Source of the DNA: an uncultured Lachnospiraceae bacterium
Lineage (GTDB): Bacteria; Bacillota; Clostridia; Lachnospirales; Anaerotignaceae
Direction: 5' to 3'
Assembly: GCA_944384285.1 (NCBI GenBank)
Contig: CALWSX010000177.1
Location: 1-5,772 of the forward strand
DNA: 5,772 nucleotides
Part shown: in pieces, positions 1 through 5,772 of the stretch
Layout: the number at the start of each line of letters is the position of its first letter
Position numbering within the stretch: the first letter of the stretch is position 1
Position numbers and translations under genes: made by a program
Notes under the pieces: generated by a model
What the model was told of the DNA's origin: nothing
What the model saw: the letters and a program-made list of their open reading frames with translations, nothing else
The model's database searches: none

Positions 1-1040
1 AAAAATCTGGGGTTACAGCAACTTACAATGAACCAATATTAAATACATCTTCCTCCAAAGCATCAAGTTCAAGTAATGATGCTGTAGAAATAATAAAACA
101 GGTTTCTCCAAGTGTTGTAAGTATAACTACAAAAACGGTTTCAACAGCAACATATTTTAATGGACTTACAATTCCATACGAAAGTGAAGGAGCAGGATCT
201 GGAGTAATCTTCCATGAAGATGATGAAAAAGTATATATTGTTACAAATGCACATGTTGTTGGTGGTGCTACAGAAGTTATGATTTACTTTACAGGCTCAG
301 ATAATGGAATTGCAGGCAAAACAATAGGTATAAATAATGATGCAGAAGTTGCAATTGTTTCTGTTTTAAAATCAGATCTCGAAAAAGAAGGAATTACAGA
401 AATTACAGTAGCACGCTTTGGGGATTCAGATAATCTCGAAGTAGGTGAAAGTGTAATAGCTATCGGAAATGCTCTTGGTAAAGGTAAAGTTTCAACAGGT
501 GGAATGATAAGTGCTATAGGAAAAGAAATTAATGTTGATGGAAAAACATTAAATGTAATCCAGACAGATGCAGCTATTAACCCAGGAAATAGTGGTGGAG
601 CACTTGTTAACTACAGTGGGGAAGTTGTAGGTATAAATACAGCAAAAACATCTGTAGAATACGTTGAAGGTATGGGATATGCTATTCCGTCATCAACAAT
701 TATCCCAATAGCAGAACAACTCCTTGAAGAAGGCACAATGGAAAAACCTTACCTCGGAATACTCGGTAAAGATGTAAGTGAGGAATTATCAAATCTTTAC
801 GGACTTCCTGTTGGTGCTTATGTGTCAGAAGTAATTGAAGGAGGTAGCGCAGATAAGGCAGGTATACAGCCTTCAGATATTATAGTTGGACTTGGTGACG
901 ATAAAATTCTTTCAATGGAGGATTTATCAGAAGCTCTTGCAAAACATAAGGTAGGTGAAACAGTAGAAGTAAAATTAATTAGAAATGGTAATGAATCAAA
1001 AACAGTTAAAGTTGTTCTTCAAGATGCAAATAAACAATAA
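1..1040 (+). CDS. htrA: HtrA/DegP-type trypsin-like serine protease with one PDZ domain (5' partial)
   Basis: The reading frame is open from the window edge (first whole codon at 3), so the start lies upstream. The Met at 279 cannot be the start because it falls after the catalytic His. About 345 residues are visible. In order they are a Ser-rich linker (about 15-28), a chymotrypsin-fold protease domain (about 29-245) and one C-terminal PDZ domain (about 249-342, beginning PYLGI). Catalytic His84 is in TNAHVV (codon 252-254) and Ser197 is in NPGNSGGAL (codon 591-593). The position of the catalytic Asp is Glu115 in DAEVAIVSV (codon 345-347), which is unusual. In the family, the missing N-terminus normally holds a short cytoplasmic tail and one membrane anchor, placing the protease outside the cell, where it degrades or refolds damaged envelope and secreted proteins. 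Anchor and location are inferred. The gene stands alone and convergent to the ABC operon, with its own terminator about 100 bp downstream. Family assignment is firm; the symbol is generic. Confidence 0.95.
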   Translation, partial: KSGVTATYNEPILNTSSSKASSSSNDAVEIIKQVSPSVVSITTKTVSTATYFNGLTIPYESEGAGSGVIFHEDDEKVYIVTNAHVVGGATEVMIYFTGSDNGIAGKTIGINNDAEVAIVSVLKSDLEKEGITEITVARFGDSDNLEVGESVIAIGNALGKGKVSTGGMISAIGKEINVDGKTLNVIQTDAAINPGNSGGALVNYSGEVVGINTAKTSVEYVEGMGYAIPSSTIIPIAEQLLEEGTMEKPYLGILGKDVSEELSNLYGLPVGAYVSEVIEGGSADKAGIQPSDIIVGLGDDKILSMEDLSEALAKHKVGETVEVKLIRNGNESKTVKVVLQDANKQ

Positions 1041-1068
1041 TTTTTTAATTCCTTATAATAAGGCTTAA

Positions 1069-1231
1069 TATAGATTAAACAAATTTAAAAATTTTAAAAG
1101 TGCTAAAACCTTTAAATAAGTTTCAGATTTATATAGATTTAAAGAGCCGGTTTATGCCGGCTCTTTTTGCGTGTTATAATATGCGATAATATACTTTATT
1201 ATAGAATTTAATATAATAGGTTTAATCTATA
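1069..1231. repeat. 12-bp inverted repeat flanking the terminator region
   Basis: TATAGATTAAAC at 1069-1080 is the exact reverse complement of GTTTAATCTATA at 1220-1231. The arms are 139 bp apart and enclose the htrA terminator. A partial third copy, TATAGATT, begins at 1132. The gap holds no coding sequence. The arms could be the ends of a small non-autonomous element, but there is no clear target-site duplication (only AA on both sides), and chance is plausible in such AT-rich DNA. Confidence 0.3.
1141..1168 (+). terminator. Rho-independent terminator of the htrA-type gene
   Basis: A perfect 10-bp stem (AAAGAGCCGG at 1141-1150 with CCGGCTCTTT at 1157-1166) closes a 6-nt loop and runs into five T residues (1164-1168). 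The GC-rich core AGCCGG/CCGGCT stands out in very AT-rich surroundings. It lies 100 bp after the protease stop codon, on the same strand, and is its most likely transcription end. Confidence 0.9.
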
Positions 1232-1270
1232 AATTTTGCTTTCTAATAATATTAGATGTTTTTGTAGTTA

Positions 1271-1311
1271 AAAAAATCGTTGGATAAATATTTATCCAAG
1301 GATTTTTTTTT
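1271..1311. terminator. Bidirectional terminator between the convergent genes
   Basis: A perfect 20-nt palindrome (1280-1299, arms TTGGATAAAT/ATTTATCCAA) is extended, past one G/G mismatch (1279/1300), by AAAAAATC at 1271-1278 pairing with GATTTTTT at 1301-1308. Read on the plus strand it ends in nine T (1303-1311). Read on the minus strand it ends in seven T (complement of 1270-1276). It therefore serves the minus-strand ABC operon and may back up the protease terminator. Its edge overlaps the stop codon of the second ABC gene (1310-1312). Confidence 0.82.
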
Positions 1312-3121
1312 AAATGTTTTCTGTATCAAATTGGCTATTATAAATTTCAGCATAAAAACCATTTTTAGCTAAAAGTTCTTCATGTACACCACTTTCAACT
1401 ATGTCGCCATTTTTTATAACAAGTATAAGGTCAGCATTTTTAATTGTTGAAAGCCTGTGTGCAATTACAAATGATGTTCTTCCAACGGTTAAAGCATCCA
1501 TTGCTTGTTGGATAAGAATTTCTGTCCTTGTGTCAACAGAACTTGTGGCTTCGTCAAGTATAAGCATAGGAGCATTTTCAATCATTGCTCTTGCTATTGT
1601 AATAAGCTGTTTTTGACCATTAGATATATTAACTTTATCATTTATAACAGTGTCATAACCATTTGGAAGGGTTTGAATAAAGTGATGTATACCTACAGTT
1701 TTAGCTACACGTATTATTTCTTCATCAGATACGTTTTCTTTGCTGTAAACAATATTTTCTTTTACAGTCCCTTCAAAAATCCAAGTATCCTGTAAAACCA
1801 TACAGAATAAATCATGTACATTTTCTCTTGTCAAATTTTTAATGGATATTCCATCAATAATTATATCGCCTTCATCAATCTCATAAAATCTCATAAGAAG
1901 GTTAACAAGAGTAGTTTTTCCTGCACCTGTAGGACCTATAATAGCAACTTTTTGACCTTGTTTTACAGAAGCTGAGAAATTTTTAATAATAGTTTTGTCT
2001 TTTTGGTATCCAAATTTTACATTTTTAAATTCAATGTTTCCTTTTGCATTTTCAAGTTTAAGTATATTTTCATTTTCCGGTTCAAGTTCTTTTTCTTCAA
2101 GGAATTCAAATATTCTTTCACCTGCTGCAGCAGCCATCTGGATAGAAGTACCTGCTTGAGAAAGTCTTCCAAGAGGATTTGTAAAAAGTCTTACATAAAT
2201 CATAAAGGCAACAAGAACACCAAGAGAGGTATATCCTTTTAAAGTAAGTAAGGCTCCTACAATACACACCATAACGTATGAAAAATTACCCGCAAAAACC
2301 ATTAATGGGTTCATAAGTCCGGAAAGAAACTGAGATTTCCAAGCAGTTGTATACAAATTGTTATTGAGAACGTCAAACTGATTTCTTGCATGGTGAGTAC
2401 CATTATAAACTTTTATAATATTGTGTCCTGAATATACTTCCTCAATATGGCCATTTAAGAGTCCAAGTGTTGATTGTTGGAGAGAGAAATATTTTTGTGA
2501 TTTTCTCATTATAACAGCCATAAGCGAAAAGCCTATACATGCAGAAATAATGGCGGTAAGTGCAAGTATATAGTTTGTAACAAGCATAAGTATAACTGAA
2601 CCAATAAATACAGTTATTGATGCTACAACTGAACTTAAGGTAGTTTGAAGAGTTTCGCCTATACGGTCAACATCATTAGTGACACGTGAAAGTATATTTC
2701 CTGTACTTGTTGTGTCAAAATAGTTAAGAGGAAGGCGATTTATTTTTGTTGATAAATCTGTACGAATTCTTTTAGCTGTATTAACAGCCGCAGTAGCTAT
2801 TATAAATTCCTGGATATAGTTTAACAAAAATCCTATTAAATAAATAGATACAAGAAAAACACCAATTCTTTTAACTGCTTCCATATCTATTCCGTTTTCA
2901 AATCCGGCAACTATAATATTTGTAATATTTTTTATTTGAGATGGACCAGCAAGAGTGATAAATGCAGCACTCATAGAAAGTATAACCGCAAAAATAATAG
3001 CATATCTGTATGGTTTGCAATAGGAAAGAATTTTTACCCATGTACCAACAAGATTTTTTGGTTTTTCTGTAGCATGACGATTTCTAAAACCATTTCCGGA
3101 AGAGTTATTATTACGTGCCAT
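1310..3121 (-). CDS. Heterodimeric ABC multidrug-type exporter, half with catalytic Glu (TM288/BmrD-like)
   Basis: A 603-residue half-transporter: a polar basic N-tail (1-30), six membrane helices (about 38-60, 84-111, 160-181, 184-205, 270-295, 299-320) and a C-terminal ATPase domain (about 363-595). Visible motifs are A-loop Tyr372, Walker A GPTGAGKT (396-403, Lys402), Q-loop Gln444, signature ISNGQ (499-503), Walker B LILD with catalytic Glu524, D-loop SSVD (527-530) and switch His555. The signature departs from LSGGQ, but everything needed for hydrolysis on its own face is intact. It should pair with the product of the gene just upstream in the cytoplasmic membrane and export drugs, lipids or peptides; the substrate cannot be read from sequence. 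The ATG at 3121 is chosen because AAAGGAGG lies 9 nt ahead of it. A GTG at 3175 would add 18 residues but lacks a ribosome site. One nucleotide separates it from the upstream stop codon, so translational coupling is likely. Confidence 0.95.
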   Translation of the reverse strand: MARNNNSSGNGFRNRHATEKPKNLVGTWVKILSYCKPYRYAIIFAVILSMSAAFITLAGPSQIKNITNIIVAGFENGIDMEAVKRIGVFLVSIYLIGFLLNYIQEFIIATAAVNTAKRIRTDLSTKINRLPLNYFDTTSTGNILSRVTNDVDRIGETLQTTLSSVVASITVFIGSVILMLVTNYILALTAIISACIGFSLMAVIMRKSQKYFSLQQSTLGLLNGHIEEVYSGHNIIKVYNGTHHARNQFDVLNNNLYTTAWKSQFLSGLMNPLMVFAGNFSYVMVCIVGALLTLKGYTSLGVLVAFMIYVRLFTNPLGRLSQAGTSIQMAAAAGERIFEFLEEKELEPENENILKLENAKGNIEFKNVKFGYQKDKTIIKNFSASVKQGQKVAIIGPTGAGKTTLVNLLMRFYEIDEGDIIIDGISIKNLTRENVHDLFCMVLQDTWIFEGTVKENIVYSKENVSDEEIIRVAKTVGIHHFIQTLPNGYDTVINDKVNISNGQKQLITIARAMIENAPMLILDEATSSVDTRTEILIQQAMDALTVGRTSFVIAHRLSTIKNADLILVIKNGDIVESGVHEELLAKNGFYAEIYNSQFDTENI

Positions 3122-3122
3122 A

Positions 3123-4874
3123 TTATAATTCCTCCTTTGAAAGCTGAGAAAAGGCAATTTGACGATAGACTTCACAGTTTTCCATCAATTCATTGTGTTT
3201 GCCCATGCCAACAATTTTTCCTTCATCAAGAACTATAATTTTGTCAGCATCACGAATTGTGCCTATTCTTTGAGCTACTATTATTTTAGTTGTATCTTTT
3301 GTATATTTAGCTAATTCTTTTCTTAAAAGTCGGTCTGTTTTATAATCCAAAGCGGAGAAAGAATCATCAAAAATCATAATTTCTGGATTTCTGAAAATTG
3401 CTCTGGCTATAGAAACTCTTTGTTTTTGTCCACCTGATATATTATGTCCGCCTTCGGAAATAGGGGAGAGATATTTATCTGGAAGAAGCTCTATAAATTC
3501 ATCTGCTTTAGCAATTTTTGCTGCATTTTGAACTCTTTCCATTGTATTTTCGGCAGGTTCTTCTCCGTAAGAAATATTGTCAAATATAGAAGCATTAAAC
3601 ATAAAAGCACTTTGTGATACATATCCGATTTTTCTGTAAAGTGTTTCAAGATTATAATCTTTTATATTAATACCATCTATTGTTATTTCCCCGGAAGTAG
3701 AGTCAAAAAATCTTGGAATAAGATTTACTAAAGTACTTTTTCCGCAACCTGTTGAACCTATTACTGCAATGGTTTCTCCTTTATTTGCTTTAAAAGAAAT
3801 ATCAGTTAAAACATTTTCGGTAGCGTTTGGATATTTAAAATAAACATTTTTAAATTCTATTTCACCTTTTATATCTGTGTTAGGATTAGTAATTTCACCA
3901 TCTTTAAGCTTGCTTTCAGTATCCAATACTTCGTTTATACGCTTTGCACAAACCTCAGCACGTGGAAATTGAATAAACATAAATGCCATGAGTATGAAAG
4001 CCATAATAACCTGTACAGAGTAAGATGTGAAAACTACCATATCTCCAAAAAGAATATTTTTATCTGGAAGTGCCGCAGAATTAATTATGTATGCTCCAAT
4101 CCAATATATGGAAAGGGTAAGGGCATTCATAATAAATCCCATAGTAGGGTGGAGTAAAGCCATAGCTCTTACAGCAAAAAGAGTTGTTTTTGAAAGTTCT
4201 TTGTTTGCTGAATCAAATTTTTCTTCTTCATGGCTTTCTGCATTATATGCTCTTACAACCCTTTGACCAATAAGTGTTTCTCTTGTAACACGGTTTAAAT
4301 TATCAGTAAGAGTTTGAACTTTTTTAAATTTAGGGATTGCTACGAAAATTACAACCGAAAGAACGCATGCAAGTAAAATTACTGCACCAAGGGTAGAAAA
4401 TGACCAAAGAATATTTTTCTTAAGTATTTTTAATATAGCCCAAATTGCAAGGAAAGGTGCTTTTATACTTACAACAAGACCTATTGAAATAAAAATTTGG
4501 ATAAATGTAATATCATTTGTAGTTCTTGTTATTAAGCTTGCTGTTGAAAAGTTGTTTATTTCTTCCATAGAGAAATTTTGAACTTTATCAAACATAAGTT
4601 CACGTAAATGCATAGAAACACCGGCACCTATTTTTGATGAAAAGAAACCGGAGATAAAAGCAACTATTAAAGTTCCAAGGCTGCACAAAAGCATTAAACC
4701 TCCTGCATGCAAAACTGAACTTATACTGCTTCCTTCGGTTTGAATAAGTACGGTAACTTCTGACATGTAGTCCGGAAGTTTAAGTTCCAAAACAACTTGC
4801 ATTATTATAAAAATAATACAAAATACAGAAAAAATAAGCTCTCTTTTTTGGATTTTTTTGAGTAACTTAATCAT
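3123..4874 (-). CDS. Heterodimeric ABC multidrug-type exporter, half with degenerate ATPase residues (TM287/BmrC-like)
   Basis: A 583-residue half-transporter, the normal size for this family: six membrane helices (about 13-33, 54-78, 126-149, 158-180, 243-265, 278-302) and an ATPase domain from about 338. Visible motifs are A-loop Tyr348, Walker A GSTGCGKS (373-380, Lys379), Q-loop Gln421, intact signature ISGGQ (479-483), Walker B IMIFD followed by Asp504 where hydrolytic subunits have Glu, D-loop SALD (507-510) and Gln535 where the switch His is expected. This Asp plus Gln pattern marks the non-hydrolytic site of heterodimeric exporters; TAP1 also has both. Its signature completes the active site of its partner. 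The start at 4874 has GGGAGGG 9 nt upstream (4884-4890). It is the first gene of a two-gene operon. Unlike many such pairs in Firmicutes, no MarR- or TetR-type regulator gene is adjacent in the window. Confidence 0.95.
   Translation of the reverse strand: MIKLLKKIQKRELIFSVFCIIFIIMQVVLELKLPDYMSEVTVLIQTEGSSISSVLHAGGLMLLCSLGTLIVAFISGFFSSKIGAGVSMHLRELMFDKVQNFSMEEINNFSTASLITRTTNDITFIQIFISIGLVVSIKAPFLAIWAILKILKKNILWSFSTLGAVILLACVLSVVIFVAIPKFKKVQTLTDNLNRVTRETLIGQRVVRAYNAESHEEEKFDSANKELSKTTLFAVRAMALLHPTMGFIMNALTLSIYWIGAYIINSAALPDKNILFGDMVVFTSYSVQVIMAFILMAFMFIQFPRAEVCAKRINEVLDTESKLKDGEITNPNTDIKGEIEFKNVYFKYPNATENVLTDISFKANKGETIAVIGSTGCGKSTLVNLIPRFFDSTSGEITIDGINIKDYNLETLYRKIGYVSQSAFMFNASIFDNISYGEEPAENTMERVQNAAKIAKADEFIELLPDKYLSPISEGGHNISGGQKQRVSIARAIFRNPEIMIFDDSFSALDYKTDRLLRKELAKYTKDTTKIIVAQRIGTIRDADKIIVLDEGKIVGMGKHNELMENCEVYRQIAFSQLSKEEL
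3131..3138 (-). promoter_or_regulatory. Ribosome binding site of the second ABC gene, inside the end of the first
   Basis: The minus strand reads AAAGGAGG here, 9 nt before the ATG at 3121. The site sits in the last codons of the upstream ABC gene. It fixes the start of the downstream gene and argues against the GTG at 3175. Ribosomes finishing the first gene would sit on this site. Confidence 0.88.
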
Positions 4875-4889
4875 AAAAAATTACCCTCC

Positions 4890-4909
4890 CATCAAAATTT
4901 ATTTTGGTG
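4890..4909. promoter_or_regulatory. Imperfect dyad near the predicted start of ABC operon transcription (possible operator)
   Basis: On the minus strand this reads CACCAAAATAAATTTTGATG: two 9-nt arms matching at 8 of 9 positions around a central AA, with a perfect CAAAAT/ATTTTG core (4893-4906). It lies between the predicted -10 box and the ribosome binding site, where a repressor could block transcription. The symmetry is directly visible; the operator role is inferred, and an AT-rich hairpin or chance are alternatives. Confidence 0.35.
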
Positions 4910-4910
4910 A

Positions 4911-4939
4911 ATTAAAAGCCTTAAAGAGGTTTATTGCAA
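4911..4939 (-). promoter_or_regulatory. Putative sigma-70-type promoter of the ABC exporter operon
   Basis: On the minus strand, TTGCAA (4934-4939; 4 of 6 to TTGACA) is followed after 17 bp by TTTAAT (4911-4916; 5 of 6 to TATAAT). The expected transcription start is near 4904, about 30 nt before the ATG. The upstream DNA is very A/T-rich. A weaker alternative, CAGACA then 17 bp then TATATA, lies between about 4960 and 4990. Located after the tsf terminator, the promoter would let the operon be transcribed independently. Confidence 0.45.
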
Positions 4940-4989
4940 AACAATAATGTCACCATTTTATATATACGAAAAATAAATAATAATGTCTG

Positions 4990-5032
4990 AAAAAATATAA
5001 AAATACCTCGCAGGGTTTTCCTAGCGAGGTAT
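4990..5032 (-). terminator. Rho-independent terminator of tsf
   Basis: On the minus strand, ATACCTCGC (5024-5032) pairs perfectly with GCGAGGTAT (5003-5011). The 12-nt loop may itself pair partly (AGG with CCT). The stem is followed by a T-rich tail, complement of 4990-5003. It begins 14 nt past the tsf stop codon and separates tsf from the ABC exporter operon. Confidence 0.9.
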
Positions 5033-5046
5033 AGTATTTTTAAAAA

Positions 5047-5772
5047 TTATTTCATAGCTTTTGCAACTTCGTCTGCAAAGTTTTCTTCTTTTTTAGCAAG
5101 ACCTTCGCCTGTTTCAAAACGAACAACTCTAACAATTTTGATTTCATCGCCGATTTCTTTAGCAACGCTATTGATATAATCTTTAACAGCCATGTCTGAA
5201 TCTTTAACGTAAGGCTGTTCAACAAGACATAATTCTTTTAATTCTTTTTTAAGTCTTCCTTCAATCATCTTAAGAATGATGTTGTCAGGTTTGCTTGCGT
5301 TTTTAGGATCTTCTTTAGCCTGTTTTGCTAAAATTTCTTTTTCATGTTCAATGTATTCTTCAGAAACGTCTTCCTGATAGATGAATTTTGGATTTAAAGC
5401 TGCAATCTGCATGCAAAGGTTTTTACCAAGTTCGTGGAGTTTATCGAAATCTTTGTCGCTTGAAAGTTCGATCATAACACCGATTCTACCATTGCCATGA
5501 ACATAAGAAACAAGTGTATGTCCATCAGCTTTAACAAATTTTTCAAAACGTCTGATTGTAAGGTTTTCACCGATAACAGCAACTTTCTGGCTGAGTTCTT
5601 CTTTAACTGTAAGTGTTTCGTCAAAGATCCATTTTTCTGCTAAGAAATCATCAATATTAGTAGCATCTGATTTAACAGCCTGTTCTGCAACCTGCTGAAC
5701 ATATTCCTGGAAAAGTGGGTTTTTAGCAACGAAGGCTGTTGCTGAGTTAACTTCTACAACAACACCAATTTT
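5047..5772 (-). CDS. tsf: Translation elongation factor Ts (5' partial)
   Basis: EF-Ts is the nucleotide exchange factor that releases GDP from EF-Tu in the cytoplasm during protein synthesis. The frame is open to the right edge, so 241 C-terminal residues are visible. About 65-70 N-terminal residues, including the small UBA-like helical domain, are missing. The Met at 5475 is internal, since family sequence continues ahead of it. Recognisable blocks are IGVVVEVN, then FVAKN, IGENLTIRRFEKF, HTLVSYVHGNGRIGV, a helical charged segment after YQEDVSEEYI, and the closing FADEVAKAMK. The conserved TDFV motif, whose Asp and Phe disturb the Mg site of EF-Tu (Asp80 and Phe81 in E. coli), reads TAFV here: Asp is Ala (codon 5734-5736) and Phe is kept. 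In most bacteria tsf follows rpsB, which would lie beyond the right edge. Transcription ends at the hairpin just downstream. Confidence 0.96.
   Translation of the reverse strand, partial: KIGVVVEVNSATAFVAKNPLFQEYVQQVAEQAVKSDATNIDDFLAEKWIFDETLTVKEELSQKVAVIGENLTIRRFEKFVKADGHTLVSYVHGNGRIGVMIELSSDKDFDKLHELGKNLCMQIAALNPKFIYQEDVSEEYIEHEKEILAKQAKEDPKNASKPDNIILKMIEGRLKKELKELCLVEQPYVKDSDMAVKDYINSVAKEIGDEIKIVRVVRFETGEGLAKKEENFADEVAKAMK

Noticed and set aside
279..281. ATG at 279 as the start of the protease
   Set aside because: The frame is open back to the window edge and encodes family sequence, including the catalytic His at 252-254, ahead of this Met.
1051..1063. CCTTAT-A-ATAAGG palindrome just after the protease stop codon
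   Set aside because: Short, AT-rich, with no T-tract following; weaker than the terminator at 1141-1168 and likely chance.
3122..3175. Upstream GTG at 3175 as the start of the second ABC gene
   Set aside because: It adds 18 residues unlike the family, overlaps the upstream gene by about 50 nt and has no ribosome binding site, while the ATG at 3121 has AAAGGAGG.
1401..4266. Plus-strand open frames opposite the ABC genes (for example 1401-1616, 1505-1795, 2003-2242, 2936-3238, 3969-4157, 4027-4266)
   Set aside because: They are antisense to well-conserved coding sequence, have atypical composition (runs of Phe, Tyr, Lys, Ile), show no ribosome sites or known domains, and overlap one another.
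1310..4874. Bacteriocin or lantibiotic export and immunity cassette
   Set aside because: There is no N-terminal C39 peptidase domain, no precursor peptide with a double-glycine leader and no modification enzyme nearby; the pair fits general heterodimeric exporters better.
4875..5046. Riboswitch or attenuator in the exporter leader
   Set aside because: The predicted leader is only about 30 nt, and the one strong hairpin in the gap lies upstream of the promoter and terminates tsf.
5473..5475. ATG at 5475 as the start of tsf
   Set aside because: The frame continues to the right edge and gives clear EF-Ts sequence (RRFEKF and HGNGRIGV blocks), so this Met is internal.

Overview
The window looks like chromosomal DNA from a low-GC Gram-positive anaerobe, most likely a member of the Clostridia. 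This is an inference from the strong A/T preference, the AAAGGAGG-type ribosome binding sites, an HtrA subtype with a long loop after the catalytic acid, and the gene families present. No rRNA, tRNA, CRISPR array, transposase or phage gene was found.

Layout from left to right: (1) positions 1-1040, plus strand, the C-terminal part of a secreted or membrane-anchored HtrA-type serine protease with one PDZ domain, whose 5' end lies outside the window. (2) Positions 1041-1309, a convergent intergenic region with a strong hairpin terminator for the protease (1141-1168) and a second, symmetrical hairpin (1271-1311) that ends the opposing operon and touches its last stop codon. (3) Positions 1310-4874, minus strand, a tight two-gene operon encoding the two halves of a heterodimeric multidrug-type ABC exporter. 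The upstream half (3123-4874) is separated by 1 nt from the downstream half (1310-3121). (4) Positions 4875-5046, a gap holding a likely promoter, dyad symmetries that could be an operator, and the terminator of the next gene. (5) Positions 5047-5772, minus strand, the C-terminal four fifths of elongation factor Ts (tsf), whose start lies beyond the right edge.

The exporter halves are complementary. The first has Asp in place of the catalytic Glu and Gln in place of the switch His but an intact ISGGQ signature. The second has intact catalytic Glu and His but an altered ISNGQ signature. Together they predict one degenerate and one hydrolytic ATP site, as in TM287/288, BmrC/BmrD and TAP1/TAP2.

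No wholly new system is evident. The points most worth a second look are active-site or interface changes in otherwise ordinary proteins: Glu where HtrA proteases carry the catalytic Asp, and TAFV where EF-Ts carries the TDFV motif that contacts EF-Tu. The dyads in the exporter leader also deserve attention, since no regulator gene is adjacent.
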